Both the position numbers and the translations under genes were made by a program. The notes under the pieces were generated by a model. That model was not told the origin of the DNA and did no database searches. It was given only the letters and a program-made list of their open reading frames with translations. From Halanaerobiales bacterium (GTDB taxonomy: Bacteria; Bacillota; Halanaerobiia; Halanaerobiales; DTU029), in NCBI GenBank assembly GCA_025451675.1, contig JANWJZ010000005.1, forward strand, positions 1 through 64,000: a stretch of DNA of 64,000 bases, in the 5' to 3' direction. Positions 32,030 to 43,315 of the stretch are shown here, piece after piece (position 1 is the stretch's first letter; each line of letters begins with the position of its first letter).

Positions 32030-34525
32030 GTGAAGACGGATATAATGAAAAATAAATGGTATATTAAGAGGGATAAAAGCATAGGCAAAATTGACGGTTT
32101 ATCACCCCTTCTTCTGCAATTACTTTCCAATCGCGGATTAACAGAAGAAAAGAGTATAAAGAGCTTCCTCTACGGGGGTATTAATGATCTGGAAGAGCCC
32201 TTTTTGTTAAAGGACATGGACCGGGCCGTAGAAAGGATAGATAGGGCCGTAAAAAATGGAGAGAGGATAATTGTTTATGGTGATTATGATGTGGACGGCA
32301 TTACTGCTACTGCTTTATTATACCGTTATTTCAAAGAGGTTTACAATTATCAGATCGATTATTATATTCCCCGGCGGAAGGAGGAAGGCTATGGCCTGAA
32401 CCAGGCGGCAGTAGAGGAGTTTATAAAAAAGGATTATGATCTCCTGCTTACTGTTGATTGTGGCATCAGTGCCCATGAAGAGGTCAAATATAGTATGAGC
32501 CATGGCCTTGACGTAATTATAACTGACCATCACCAGGCCGGCCAGGAAATCCCGCCGGCCCTGGCTGTGATTGATCCTCACAGGGGGGATGATGAGTATC
32601 CCTTTAAGTCCCTGGCGGGTGTAGGGGTAGCTTTTAAATTATGCCAGGCTCTGGAATATAATAAAAACCAGAGATATATATCTGACCTTTTATTGAATTT
32701 ACTGGACCTGGTAGCTCTGGGTACAGTCGCTGATATTGTCCCCTTGAATGGTGAGAACAGGATTATAGTCAGGGAAGGACTGCAGGTGCTGGAGAGGACC
32801 GGTAATATCGGTCTGCAAAAATTGATCCAGATCACGGGGTTGGCAGGAAGACAATTAAATACTGGTAATCTGGCCTTTATCATTGCCCCTCATTTAAATG
32901 CGGCCGGCCGGATGGATAGTGCGGAAAAATGTGTGGAACTATTAATAACAGAAGACGAGGTGCTGGCGGAAGTAATTGCCCTGGAGTTGAGGGTAGCAAA
33001 TAGAGAAAGGCAGGAACTGGAGGAGAAGATACTACAGGAGGCACTGGAAAAGGTAGCGGCGGAAATTAATCTGGAAGAGGAAAAGGCGATTGTCCTGGCG
33101 GCAGAAGGCTGGCATCCGGGAGTAATCGGTATTGTAGCCTCCAGACTGGTAGAAAGCTATTACCGGCCTGTTATCCTCATTGCTATTGATGAAGATGGAA
33201 TAGGCAAGGCTTCCTGCCGCAGTATCAGAAATCTGAATTTATATGAAGCCCTGCAGCGATGTTCTAACTACCTGGAAACCTTTGGCGGCCATGAAATGGC
33301 CGCAGGCCTGACCATTAAGGTTGAGAAGATAGAGGGCTTCAGGAAAGAGTTCAACAGGGTTCTGGATGAAAAACTGGGGAAAGAAGATTTAATACCGGAA
33401 ATAGAGCTGGATCTGGCCCTGGATCTGGAGTCAATCAGCCAGGATTTTTACGAGGAGCTGGCCTTACTTGAACCCTATGGAGTTGGGAACCCCAGGCCCT
33501 ATTTCCTGCTGAGTGATGTAAAAATAGAAAAGGCCTATACGGTAGGTAAGAAGGGAGAACACCTGAAATTTACCCTGGAGAATGGCCTTAATGGTATAGC
33601 CTTTGATTTTGGCCATCAAATAAATGATTTCTTAAGTAATCCGGTGGACCTGCTCTTTTCCCTGGAACTGAACCAGTGGAATGGGAAAAGTGAAATACAG
33701 ATAAACCTGAAGGACTGGAAGATCAGGGGAGAGGCAAAGGATTTTCCCATATTATATATAGCAAAAGACTATATATTTGCTGATAAAAGGGGTTGTACTG
33801 ATTTTATTGCCTATTTCCAGGACTTATTATATTACAGGGATAAATTTATTGTCTATGTAAATAATTTAAAATACTACCGGATCAGTCAAAGCAAACTGGG
33901 AAAAGAGAGGGTATTTCTGGCGGAAAAACAGGCAGAGTATGATGAATTTCAAAAGGCTAAAGAGGGTATATTATTCTTTACTCACGGGATGCTGGATAAA
34001 CTGGCTGGTTGGCAGGAAGATGCTTTTGAATGGGATTTAGTCTTCCTCTCCCTGCCCTTTTCTCTGGGGGAAATGAAAAGGGTCCTGGCCCTGGTAAAGC
34101 ATGATTCTGTTAGAGTACATCTGCTTTATTCTGACCGGGATTTAGAATTGAACAGGAAATTGATAAAGGCCAGGATACCTGATGATAATTATCTCAGGGG
34201 ACTATATAGGCTTATGCAGAAATATAAAAATGAGGATTTAGTTCTTGAACAAATCAGGGCAGAAATTGCCGCCAGCTGTGAAGAAAAAATGTTAAATTCC
34301 TTGACTATATTTGAAGAATTAAATATTATAAACAGGGCAGGAAACAGGATTCTTCTTCTGCCTGAACCTGGTAAAAAGCTGGACTTATCCGCGTCCATAA
34401 GTTATAATAATAATATTAAAATAGTTGAGGATTTTGACTGCTTTGTCAAATTAGCTCTAGGCAGGGATCTATTTGTATTAATAGATAAACTTAAATCTTG
34501 TAAGGAGGATATGGAATGGACTTAA
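32030..34525 (+). CDS. recJ: Single-stranded-DNA-specific exonuclease RecJ
   Basis: VYGDYDVDGITATALLYRY; LLTVDCGISA; ITDHHQAG; AGRMDSAEKCVELL. Start may be ATG 32045. Confidence 0.95.
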   Translation: MKTDIMKNKWYIKRDKSIGKIDGLSPLLLQLLSNRGLTEEKSIKSFLYGGINDLEEPFLLKDMDRAVERIDRAVKNGERIIVYGDYDVDGITATALLYRYFKEVYNYQIDYYIPRRKEEGYGLNQAAVEEFIKKDYDLLLTVDCGISAHEEVKYSMSHGLDVIITDHHQAGQEIPPALAVIDPHRGDDEYPFKSLAGVGVAFKLCQALEYNKNQRYISDLLLNLLDLVALGTVADIVPLNGENRIIVREGLQVLERTGNIGLQKLIQITGLAGRQLNTGNLAFIIAPHLNAAGRMDSAEKCVELLITEDEVLAEVIALELRVANRERQELEEKILQEALEKVAAEINLEEEKAIVLAAEGWHPGVIGIVASRLVESYYRPVILIAIDEDGIGKASCRSIRNLNLYEALQRCSNYLETFGGHEMAAGLTIKVEKIEGFRKEFNRVLDEKLGKEDLIPEIELDLALDLESISQDFYEELALLEPYGVGNPRPYFLLSDVKIEKAYTVGKKGEHLKFTLENGLNGIAFDFGHQINDFLSNPVDLLFSLELNQWNGKSEIQINLKDWKIRGEAKDFPILYIAKDYIFADKRGCTDFIAYFQDLLYYRDKFIVYVNNLKYYRISQSKLGKERVFLAEKQAEYDEFQKAKEGILFFTHGMLDKLAGWQEDAFEWDLVFLSLPFSLGEMKRVLALVKHDSVRVHLLYSDRDLELNRKLIKARIPDDNYLRGLYRLMQKYKNEDLVLEQIRAEIAASCEEKMLNSLTIFEELNIINRAGNRILLLPEPGKKLDLSASISYNNNIKIVEDFDCFVKLALGRDLFVLIDKLKSCKEDMEWT

Positions 34526-35028
34526 AAAAATTCATCAGGGATATACCAAATTTCCCGAAAGAAGGGATTATATTTAAAGACATAACTCCCTTATTAAAAG
34601 ATGCTGAAGCATTTAAAGAGGCAATCGATAAAATGATCGAATACTATCGGGACGCTGAATTTGATTATATAGTGGGTATAGAGGCCCGCGGATTTTTAAT
34701 CGGTGCTCCCATGGCGATAGAGATGGGGAAAGGATTCATTCCCATCCGGAAGCCGGGTAAACTACCTGCAGATATCCTGTCTAAAGATTATGATTTAGAG
34801 TATGGCAGTAACAGGATCGAGATTCACCGGGATGCCATTTCCCCGGGGGACAGGGTCCTTATCATAGATGATTTGCTGGCTACAGGAGGAACCATAGCTG
34901 CTGCAGTTGAATTAATTGAGGAATTAGGTGGCCAGGTTGCCGGTATAGGCTTTTTATATGAATTATCTGAGCTCAAGGGCAGAGACTTACTGACCGGTTA
35001 TGATGTTTTCTCATTAATGAAGGAGTGA
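34516..35028 (+). CDS. apt: Adenine phosphoribosyltransferase
   Basis: IRDIPNFPKEGIIFKDITPLLKD; IDDLLATGGTIAAAVELIEELGG. Confidence 0.97.
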   Translation: MDLKKFIRDIPNFPKEGIIFKDITPLLKDAEAFKEAIDKMIEYYRDAEFDYIVGIEARGFLIGAPMAIEMGKGFIPIRKPGKLPADILSKDYDLEYGSNRIEIHRDAISPGDRVLIIDDLLATGGTIAAAVELIEELGGQVAGIGFLYELSELKGRDLLTGYDVFSLMKE

Positions 35029-35038
35029 AAGGACTTTA

Positions 35039-37189
35039 ATGAAGCTGGGAGATCTTTTGGCTCAAATAAAAAAATATATAAATGACCCTGATCTTTCCAT
35101 TGTGGAAAAAGCCTATTTCTTTGCAGAAGAAGCCCACAGGGGACAGTTCAGGTATTCTGGTGAACCCTTTATTGAACATCCTCTGGGTGTTGCCTTTATC
35201 CTGGCTGAACTGGAACTTGATATTATCTCCATTGCTGCCGCCCTGCTTCATGATGTGGTGGAGGATACAGGGGTAAGCAGTGAAACAATCAGAGCCGAAT
35301 TTGGTGAGGAAATCGCCCTTCTGGTGGACGGGGTAACCAAATTGAGCAGATTAAAGTTCCAGACCAGAGAAGAACTACAGGCAGAAAACTTGCGGAAAAT
35401 GTTCATTGCTATGGCCGAAGATATCAGGGTTATTTTGATAAAGCTGGCAGACCGTCTGCATAATATGCGTACTTTGAAATACCTGAACAAAGAGAAGCGG
35501 ATTGTTAAAGCCCAGGAGACCCTGGAGATTTATGCCCCCCTGGCCCACCGCCTGGGTATTTCAAAGCTGAAATGGGAGCTGGAAGATCTTGCTTTTCTTT
35601 TTCTTGAACCGGAGAAGTATTATGAGGTTGCCAGGAAGGTGCAGGCAAACAGGGCCCAGCGGGAAAAGGATATACAGCTGGCCCTGGATATATTGAATAA
35701 CAGGCTGAAGGAAGTGGGCCTGAAAGCCGAAACCTATGGCCGGCCCAAGCATCTTTACAGCATATATCAAAAGATGAAAAAGAAAGAGATAGAATTTGAA
35801 GAAATATATGACCTTACTGCCGTAAGGATTATTGTCGATACAGTGCGGGAATGTTATGAGGTGCTGGGTGTTGTCCATGAACTCTGGAAACCTATACCGG
35901 GAAGGTTCAAGGACTATATAGCCATGCCTAAATCAAATATGTATCAGTCCCTGCATACAACTGTAATCGGGCCCAAGGGGGATCCCCTGGAAATCCAGAT
36001 CCGGACACCGGAGATGCACAGGACAGCAGAGTACGGTATTGCTGCTCACTGGCGTTATAAAGAAGGAAAAACAGGCGACCAGGCCTTTGAGGAAAAATTG
36101 TCCTGGCTAAGGCAATTACTGGAATGGCAAAAGGAATTACAGGAACCCCAGGAGTTCATGGAGGCCCTGAAGATAGACCTCTTTGAAGATGAGGTTTTTG
36201 TTTTTACACCTAAAGGTGATGTGATCTCCTTACCAAAAGGGGCTACACCGGTGGATTTTGCCTTCTCCATCCACACCGAGATAGGTTATAGCTGTATAGG
36301 GGCAAAGGTTAACGGCCAGATCAAACCCCTGGATTACCGTCTGCAGAATGGTGATATTGTAGAAATACAGACAACCAGGGTCAGCACAGGCCCCAGCCGG
36401 GACTGGTTGAACTTTGTCAAGACCTCCAAAGCCCGCAGTAAGATAAAATACTGGTTCAAGATGCAGGCCAGAGATGAAATCATCCAGCGGGGCAAGGAGC
36501 TAATCGAAAAAGAACTGCGCAGGCGCCAGATTGAATTAAAGGATAGTGAGAAGCAGAAAGAGTTTGAACGCTTGGCCAAAAAGATGGGTAAGAACACGGC
36601 AGAAGAAATTCTCGAAATGATTGGCTATAACCAGGTTACACCCCAGCAGATTGTCAGCCGCCTGAAGGTTGTGCAGGAAAATGTAGAATTGGCTGAACAG
36701 CCCGTTTTCAAGGAAAAACGTAAGCCTGTCCGCCGGAGTTCTACAGATAAAGGCGTAAAGGTAAAGGGTGTGGAGAATCTGCTGGTCAGGCTGGCCAGGT
36801 GTTGTAACCCTGTGCCCGGGGATGAAATCAATGGCTTTATTACCAGGGGGCGAGGTGTTTCCATCCACAGGGCTGATTGCCCTAATATGCAATTATTACT
36901 GGAAACAGAAAAAGAAAGGATTATCCCTGTCGAATGGGATAATAGGGCAGATGAGTACTATCATGTTAACCTGGCTATTGAAGCATATAGTAAGAAGGCC
37001 TTATTAAATGATATTACTTCTTTAATGAAGGAAGAGCAAATAGAACTCTCTTCAGTGGTGGCCAGGACAGATAAATATAACCGGGCTCATATCCAGTTAT
37101 CTATGGAGCTCAGTAATTTGCAACATATGCAGGAGATAATGCAAAAATTGGACCAGATACCGGGAATACTCTCTGTCAACAGGGCCTGA
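35039..37189 (+). CDS. relA: RelA/SpoT bifunctional (p)ppGpp synthase/hydrolase
   Basis: HD domain (AALLHDVVEDTG), synthetase (PGRFKDYIAMPKSNMYQSLHTTVIGP), TGS, ACT domains. Confidence 0.97.
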   Translation: MKLGDLLAQIKKYINDPDLSIVEKAYFFAEEAHRGQFRYSGEPFIEHPLGVAFILAELELDIISIAAALLHDVVEDTGVSSETIRAEFGEEIALLVDGVTKLSRLKFQTREELQAENLRKMFIAMAEDIRVILIKLADRLHNMRTLKYLNKEKRIVKAQETLEIYAPLAHRLGISKLKWELEDLAFLFLEPEKYYEVARKVQANRAQREKDIQLALDILNNRLKEVGLKAETYGRPKHLYSIYQKMKKKEIEFEEIYDLTAVRIIVDTVRECYEVLGVVHELWKPIPGRFKDYIAMPKSNMYQSLHTTVIGPKGDPLEIQIRTPEMHRTAEYGIAAHWRYKEGKTGDQAFEEKLSWLRQLLEWQKELQEPQEFMEALKIDLFEDEVFVFTPKGDVISLPKGATPVDFAFSIHTEIGYSCIGAKVNGQIKPLDYRLQNGDIVEIQTTRVSTGPSRDWLNFVKTSKARSKIKYWFKMQARDEIIQRGKELIEKELRRRQIELKDSEKQKEFERLAKKMGKNTAEEILEMIGYNQVTPQQIVSRLKVVQENVELAEQPVFKEKRKPVRRSSTDKGVKVKGVENLLVRLARCCNPVPGDEINGFITRGRGVSIHRADCPNMQLLLETEKERIIPVEWDNRADEYYHVNLAIEAYSKKALLNDITSLMKEEQIELSSVVARTDKYNRAHIQLSMELSNLQHMQEIMQKLDQIPGILSVNRA

Positions 37190-37270
37190 TGCCAGTTTTT
37201 CTTTCTAAATAACCAGTCTTTTTTCATATTCCATATATTGTGAAATTAAAATCAGGGGTGACATGGAATC

Positions 37271-37720
37271 ATGCGCGCTGTAGTTCAAAGGGTTAAACAT
37301 GCCAGTGTACGTGTAGATAACGAGTTAAAAGGAGCTATTAATGCCGGCCTCCTGGTTTTTTTAGGCGTTGCAGAGGGTGATAGCCGGGAGGATGCAGATT
37401 ATTTAGTGGACAAGATAGTGAATTTAAGGATTTTTGAAGATGATGAGGGGAAAATGAATCTATCTGCCCTTGACCTGGATAAAGAGATTTTATTGGTTTC
37501 CCAGTTTACCCTAATGGGGGATTGCCGCAAAGGCCGCCGGCCTAATTTTACTGCTGCTGCAAAGCCTGAAATTGCCAATGAGTTGTATCTTTATTGTTTA
37601 GAAGCCCTGGAAAAGACCGGTTTGAAGATTGCCAGTGGAGAATTCCAGGCCATGATGGAAGTGGAATTAATCAACGATGGTCCGGTGACAATATTACTGG
37701 ATAGTAAAAAGGAGTTCTAG
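37271..37720 (+). CDS. dtd: D-aminoacyl-tRNA deacylase
   Basis: [49 protein letters not shown]. Confidence 0.97.
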   Translation: MRAVVQRVKHASVRVDNELKGAINAGLLVFLGVAEGDSREDADYLVDKIVNLRIFEDDEGKMNLSALDLDKEILLVSQFTLMGDCRKGRRPNFTAAAKPEIANELYLYCLEALEKTGLKIASGEFQAMMEVELINDGPVTILLDSKKEF

Positions 37721-37762
37721 GGACTGGCTTTGAGAATAAGTGAAGAGGTGGAGGATTCTGCC

Positions 37763-38359
37763 ATGAAGATATATACGATAGAGGTTGGTTTTAATGGTAC
37801 CAACTCTTATCTGGTAGAAGATACAGACAACTGTCTGCTTATTGATCCAGGTGCAGAAGGAGAGAAAATACTTTCTGTAATTCAGGAAAAAAAGCTCAGG
37901 CCGGAAAAGATTATCCTCACACATGGACATTTCGACCATATCGGGGCAGCGGAGTATTTGCGGGAAAAAACGGGGGCAAAGCTTTTTGTCCATTCAGAAG
38001 ATAAAGAATATTTAATGGATGAGAAAAAGAACCTCTCATTTTTTACAGGTGACCTGATTGAACCTGCTATTGCTGATAATTTAATGGAGGAAGGAGATAT
38101 CATAGGTAAATTCAGGGTAATCCATACTCCGGGCCATACACCCGGCAGTATCTGCCTGTATAATGAAGAAGAGGGTCTTTTATTCAGCGGTGATACCATA
38201 TTTAAAAATGGCTATGGCCGGACTGATTTTCCCGGCGGAGACCTGCAGGCCTTAATTAATTCCATTAATAAATTGCTGCACTTGCCCGATGAAACTTTAG
38301 TTTATCCCGGGCATGGCCCGTCTACTACTATCGCTGAGTTCCGCCGATATATCGGTTGA
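37763..38359 (+). CDS. MBL-fold metallo-hydrolase (glyoxalase II-like); ORF extends upstream to 37730
   Basis: THGHFDHIGA; HTPGHTPGSICLY; LFSGDTIFKNGYGRTDFPGGD. Confidence 0.93.
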   Translation: MKIYTIEVGFNGTNSYLVEDTDNCLLIDPGAEGEKILSVIQEKKLRPEKIILTHGHFDHIGAAEYLREKTGAKLFVHSEDKEYLMDEKKNLSFFTGDLIEPAIADNLMEEGDIIGKFRVIHTPGHTPGSICLYNEEEGLLFSGDTIFKNGYGRTDFPGGDLQALINSINKLLHLPDETLVYPGHGPSTTIAEFRRYIG

Positions 38360-38396
38360 CATTTTTATGATAATAAGATAAAATTAAACAGTATTA

Positions 38397-39851
38397 TTGA
38401 AAGGAGTGGGCATTTTGTTTAATAAATTTAAGAAATATAGTAATGCAATAATAATTGTTGTTGCAGTAGCAATGGTAGTAACCGGCGTATTATATGGGGT
38501 TGGTTCCTTTGGGGGTTCTTCTGCTTATGCAGTAGCTACTGTAAATGGTGCAGATATTACCAGTGATCAATTTTATTCTGCCCTTTACAATCAGCTTGGT
38601 TCTAATTATATAAGCCGTGATCAGGAGTTTCCTTTCAAGTATAATGTATTAAACAGCATTATTAATACAGAATTACTTTTACAGGAAGCTGACCGCCTGA
38701 AAATCAAATCACAGATTACTGAAGAAGATCTGGATGAGTATATTGCCCAGTTGCTGGAAAGCAACCAGATGACTGAAGAAGAGCTGGAAGAGGAACTGAA
38801 GAAAAACAATAGCAGCCTGAAAGTATTTAGAAATCAGGTCAAGAATGTTCTGGATGACAATGATCGCCTGGCCCAGGTCATTGAGCGGAGTTATGCTGAT
38901 ATAATTGTAGAAGAAGAAGAGATCGTACACGAATATGAAGAAGTAGAAATTGAAATGATCAGAAAGGAAAAAGAAGAAGAAAATGCCAGGGAAGAAATAG
39001 AAAAGGCCCTGCAGAGGATTGAAAATGGTGAAGAATTTGCTGCAGTTGCCGAGGAAATGTCTGATTTCCATGTAGTGAACCCGGGAAGATTGAATAGAAA
39101 AGCATACTATTTGCCGGAAAACGTTATAGATGCTGCTTTTACTCTTGAAATAGGAGAAATGAGTGAGATACTGGATGGTGAAGATGCCTATTACCTGGTA
39201 AAACTGATTGATAAAAAGCTGGCCGTTGGCGAAGATTATGAGGCTGCCAGAGAAGAAATCAGAAATAATTTACTGGCCCGGAAACAGGATGAGGCCTTCT
39301 CTAACTGGTTTGCAGAACTACGTGCAAAAAGTAAAATTGTAATAAATGATCCCTCCCTGAGTGGTTATGAAGCGCTGGTAAATGGTGATTATGAACTGGC
39401 CGCTAAAGATTTAAAGAAGGCCCTGGAGGCATATCAGGCTCCGATGCTTTATGTTTATCTGGCTGAGGCTTACTTTGGCCTGGAGCAAAATGATAAAGCC
39501 GATGAAACCATGAGCAAGGCAATCGAACTCTATCCGGAAGACTGGGAACTGCATTACTTTTATGCCATGTTAAAACATAGTGCAGGTTCCAGCCAGGAAG
39601 ATGTAGTTGCCATGCTGGACAAGGCTTCTGAACTGGCCGGAGATAATATTACAGCCCATTATCAGCTATATATAGCCTTTAGTCAGTTAGGTGAACAGGA
39701 AAAGGCTGAAATAGAAGGAAATAAGATTCAGGAGATACAGCAGATGTTTATGGAACTTCAGGAAACCCAGGAAGCAAATGAAGCAGGAACAGATGAAGCA
39801 AGCGATGATAATACCAATAATACAGAAGCTAATGTTGATATTGAAGAATAA
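38397..39851 (+). CDS. Membrane-anchored SurA/PpiC-type peptidylprolyl isomerase with C-terminal TPR region (true start probably TTG near 38415)
   Basis: TM anchor, SurA_N-like ITSDQFYSALYNQLG, PpiC-like AREEIEKALQRIENGEEFAAVAEEMSDF, TPR-like C-terminus. Confidence 0.8.
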   Translation: MKGVGILFNKFKKYSNAIIIVVAVAMVVTGVLYGVGSFGGSSAYAVATVNGADITSDQFYSALYNQLGSNYISRDQEFPFKYNVLNSIINTELLLQEADRLKIKSQITEEDLDEYIAQLLESNQMTEEELEEELKKNNSSLKVFRNQVKNVLDDNDRLAQVIERSYADIIVEEEEIVHEYEEVEIEMIRKEKEEENAREEIEKALQRIENGEEFAAVAEEMSDFHVVNPGRLNRKAYYLPENVIDAAFTLEIGEMSEILDGEDAYYLVKLIDKKLAVGEDYEAAREEIRNNLLARKQDEAFSNWFAELRAKSKIVINDPSLSGYEALVNGDYELAAKDLKKALEAYQAPMLYVYLAEAYFGLEQNDKADETMSKAIELYPEDWELHYFYAMLKHSAGSSQEDVVAMLDKASELAGDNITAHYQLYIAFSQLGEQEKAEIEGNKIQEIQQMFMELQETQEANEAGTDEASDDNTNNTEANVDIEE

Positions 39852-39865
39852 GGTTATGGGGTGAG

Positions 39866-41128
39866 TTGATGAAGATAAATGCACCACGGGGGACAAATGA
39901 TATTTTGCCCCCCCTTTCTTTAAAATGGCAGTATATAGAGGAAAAAGCAAGGGATTTAATGGCAAGATATAATTATCAGGAGATCAGGACTCCAATCTTT
40001 GAATATACTGAGTTATTTCAAAGAGGGATTGGAGAAACCACTGATGTAGTGGAAAAGGAAATGTATACATTTACAGACAAAAGCGGCCGGAGCATAACCC
40101 TGCGTCCAGAGGGCACAGCAGGTATTGTCCGGGCCTATCTGGAGAATAAGCTTTATGGCCAGATGCAGCCACTCAAGTTATATTATATAGGGCCTATGTT
40201 CCGCTATGAGCGGCCACAGGCCGGACGTTTCCGCCAATTCCATCAATTTGGTGTGGAGGTTTTCGGCTCCAATGATCCGGCCCTTGATGCTGAAGTTATA
40301 GTATTAGGGGTCAATTATTTAAAGGAACTGGGCCTGGAGAACCTGGATATATATATCAACAGCATTGGCTGCCCGGACTGCAGGAAGGAATACTTTAAGG
40401 ATTTACAGGAATATTTCAACCAGTACCGGCAGGAACTCTGTGAGGATTGCCAATCCAGGATAGACCGGAATCCAATGCGGGTACTGGATTGCAAAGTAGA
40501 CAACAGTAAAGAGATTATCAGTAATGCTCCCAGTATTCTGGATTATCTCTGTGCTGATTGTCAGGAACATTTTGCCAGGGTAAAGGACTATCTTTCAGTC
40601 CTGGGACTTGATTATACTATCGATGCCCGTATGGTCAGGGGACTGGATTATTATACAAATACGGTTTTTGAAATCAAATACAGCGGCCTGGGTGCCCAGG
40701 ATACCATACTGGCTGGCGGCCGTTACAACGGACTGGCAGAAGAAATAGGCGGTAAATCCATACCAGGCATCGGGTTTGCTGCCGGTATGGAAAGATTATT
40801 ACTTACCCTGGAAAAAGAGAAGGTAGACTTACCGGAAAGTTCCGAACTGGATATATACCTGGTTACAATAGGGGAAGAGGCCAGAAAGGAAGCAATTAAG
40901 TTACTCTATCAATTGAGGAATAAAGGTTACAGGGTAGAGACTGATTATCTTGAGCGTGGCATGAAAAGCCAATTGAAGGCAGCTGACCGGCTCATGGTGA
41001 AATATGCAATAATTCTTGGTGATGATGAACTGGCACAGGGCAAAGCAATAATCAAGAATATGCAGACTGGGGAGCAAGAGGAAATCGCTTTGGAAAAAAT
41101 ACTGGAGGAGGACTTTAGAAAGGAGTAG
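39866..41128 (+). CDS. hisS: Histidine--tRNA ligase
   Basis: INAPRGTNDILPP; TLRPEGTAGIVRAYLE; RYERPQAGRFRQFHQFGVE; LDYYTNTVFE. Confidence 0.97.
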   Translation: MMKINAPRGTNDILPPLSLKWQYIEEKARDLMARYNYQEIRTPIFEYTELFQRGIGETTDVVEKEMYTFTDKSGRSITLRPEGTAGIVRAYLENKLYGQMQPLKLYYIGPMFRYERPQAGRFRQFHQFGVEVFGSNDPALDAEVIVLGVNYLKELGLENLDIYINSIGCPDCRKEYFKDLQEYFNQYRQELCEDCQSRIDRNPMRVLDCKVDNSKEIISNAPSILDYLCADCQEHFARVKDYLSVLGLDYTIDARMVRGLDYYTNTVFEIKYSGLGAQDTILAGGRYNGLAEEIGGKSIPGIGFAAGMERLLLTLEKEKVDLPESSELDIYLVTIGEEARKEAIKLLYQLRNKGYRVETDYLERGMKSQLKAADRLMVKYAIILGDDELAQGKAIIKNMQTGEQEEIALEKILEEDFRKE

Positions 41129-41144
41129 AAAGGAGTAATTAATA

Positions 41145-42920
41145 ATGTCAGAAGAACCATGTGCTTTAAAAAGAACACATTTATGCGGTAAATTAAACAG
41201 AACAAACGTTGGCGAAACAGTTGTTTTAATGGGCTGGGTACATAGGAGAAGGGATTTAGGCGGCTTAATTTTCATTGAATTAAGGGACCGTTCCGGTATT
41301 GTGCAGGTAGTCTTTAATCCGGAGATAAATGATGATGATACTTTCAGGCTTGCCAATAAATTGCGTTCTGAGTATGTAGTAGCGATAAAAGGACGGGTAG
41401 AGGCCAGGCCGGAGGAAAATATCAATCCGGAGCTTCCGACCGGAGAGATTGAAATTAGCGGCCTGGAAATGAAGATTCTGGATAGTGCCAAAACCACTCC
41501 TTTCCAAATAAAAGACGAGACAGATGTCAGTGAAGAGGTCAGATTAAAATATCGCTACCTTGATTTAAGAAGGCCAAAGATGCAGGCAATTTTGGGTTTG
41601 CGCCATAGGGTTACCAAAATCACCAGGGATTATCTGGATGAAATGGGTTTCTGGGAGATTGAAACACCAATCCTCACCAAAAGCACACCGGAAGGGGCCA
41701 GGGATTACCTGGTACCCAGCAGGGTAAATCCAGGTTGTTTTTATGCCTTGCCACAGTCACCGCAGATATTTAAACAATTGTTAATGGTGGCTGGCATAGA
41801 GAGATATTTCCAGATTGCCAGATGTTTCAGGGATGAGGATTTACGGGCAAACCGCCAGCCGGAGTTTACCCAGATTGATATAGAGATGTCCTTCATCACC
41901 AGAGAGGATATTTTCCAGTTGGTCGATGGTTTAATGAGAAGGCTCTTTAATCTTATCGATGTAGAATTACCGGCAGAGATACCGGTAATGACCTATGCTG
42001 AAGCCATGGATAGATTTGGCAGCGATAAACCGGATCTCCGTTTCGGCATGGAACTGAAGGATATATCTGAAGCTGTTAAGGACAGCGAATTTAAGGTTTT
42101 CAGTGCTACCATAAATGGTGGCGGACAGGTAAAGGGAATCAATTTCAAGGGTGGTGCTGATACTCCACGGCGTACTATCGATGGTTATGTGGATTATGTC
42201 AAGGAATTTGGTGCCAAAGGCCTGGCCTGGATGTCCCTGAAAGATGGAGAAATAAAATCACAGATTGCCAAATTCCTTTCCAGTGAGGAAATCGAAAATA
42301 TAATCAGGCTAATGGAAGGGGAAGAAGGGGACTTGCTCCTCTTTGTAGCTGATAAACCGGCAGTAGTTGCTGACGCTCTGGGCAACCTGAGATTGAAGAT
42401 AGCCAGGGAAGCAGGCCTGATTCCAGAGGATACCTATAAATTCCTCTGGGTAGTAGATTTCCCCATGTTTGAATACGATGAAGAGGAAGGGCGTTTTGTT
42501 GCAGTACATCATCCTTTTACCGCTCCACTGGATGAGGATATTGAACTCCTGGAAACTGCTCCGGAAAAGATGCGTTCAAAGGCTTATGACCTGGTCCTGA
42601 ATGGTGAGGAGTTAGGTGGGGGAAGTATCCGTATAAATAACCGGGAACTTCAGGAAAAAGTATTTACCGCTCTCGGTATCGGTGAGGAAGAGGCCAGAGA
42701 AAAATTTGGCTTTATGCTGGAGGCCTTTGAATATGGAACACCTCCCCATGGAGGAATAGCCTTTGGCCTTGACCGTTTAATAATGATCCTCAGTGGCAGC
42801 AATTCCATCCGGGACGTTATAGCATTTCCAAAGACCCAGAAAGCAACATCCTTACTGGATAATGCCCCTTCACCTGTTTCCGAGAAGCAATTAAGGGAAC
42901 TGGGAATCAAATTAATTTGA
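41145..42920 (+). CDS. aspS: Aspartate--tRNA ligase (bacterial type)
   Basis: [71 protein letters not shown]. Confidence 0.97.
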   Translation: MSEEPCALKRTHLCGKLNRTNVGETVVLMGWVHRRRDLGGLIFIELRDRSGIVQVVFNPEINDDDTFRLANKLRSEYVVAIKGRVEARPEENINPELPTGEIEISGLEMKILDSAKTTPFQIKDETDVSEEVRLKYRYLDLRRPKMQAILGLRHRVTKITRDYLDEMGFWEIETPILTKSTPEGARDYLVPSRVNPGCFYALPQSPQIFKQLLMVAGIERYFQIARCFRDEDLRANRQPEFTQIDIEMSFITREDIFQLVDGLMRRLFNLIDVELPAEIPVMTYAEAMDRFGSDKPDLRFGMELKDISEAVKDSEFKVFSATINGGGQVKGINFKGGADTPRRTIDGYVDYVKEFGAKGLAWMSLKDGEIKSQIAKFLSSEEIENIIRLMEGEEGDLLLFVADKPAVVADALGNLRLKIAREAGLIPEDTYKFLWVVDFPMFEYDEEEGRFVAVHHPFTAPLDEDIELLETAPEKMRSKAYDLVLNGEELGGGSIRINNRELQEKVFTALGIGEEEAREKFGFMLEAFEYGTPPHGGIAFGLDRLIMILSGSNSIRDVIAFPKTQKATSLLDNAPSPVSEKQLRELGIKLI

Positions 42921-43214
42921 TTTCTTTTTCTGCAGGGTTGAGGCAAGGTCATGGACGGCGTTGGCGCCCCTGGAGATTATTATACCTGTTATGATTTGAT
43001 CAAGGATTTCCAGAGAAATATCTATATTTAAGTTTTTTAAAATACCGACTCTGGTTGTTATACAGAGAATTATACCAACTACGGCGGCTGTAATACGGCT
43101 GCCGTTTTTTTCTTCTCCTCCTTTAACAAAAGGAAAGGCTGCTTTAATGGCATTTGTAACTACTTCTACTATAACCGCCAGCAAAAAAATTGTTGATAAT
43201 GATTCCGCCACCAT
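42912..43214 (-). CDS. Small membrane protein (holin-like), unknown function
   Basis: Minus-strand ORF with SD (AAGGTGGT) and ATG at 43214; two or three hydrophobic segments; ends ...[25 protein letters not shown]. Tail-to-tail 9-bp overlap with aspS. Confidence 0.7.
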   Translation of the reverse strand: MVAESLSTIFLLAVIVEVVTNAIKAAFPFVKGGEEKNGSRITAAVVGIILCITTRVGILKNLNIDISLEILDQIITGIIISRGANAVHDLASTLQKKKSN

Positions 43215-43315
43215 AGATTACCACCTTCCAGATGGAGTGATAAGGGAGATTTTTTTCTATAATAAAAATATGTTTGTCTTTACAATTTTAGTAGTTAAAA
43301 AATTTTAAGTACTTG

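Noticed and set aside
39852-39868. T-box leader before hisS-aspS
   Set aside because: Only a 14-nt gap exists between the PPIase gene and hisS; no specifier loop or antiterminator space.
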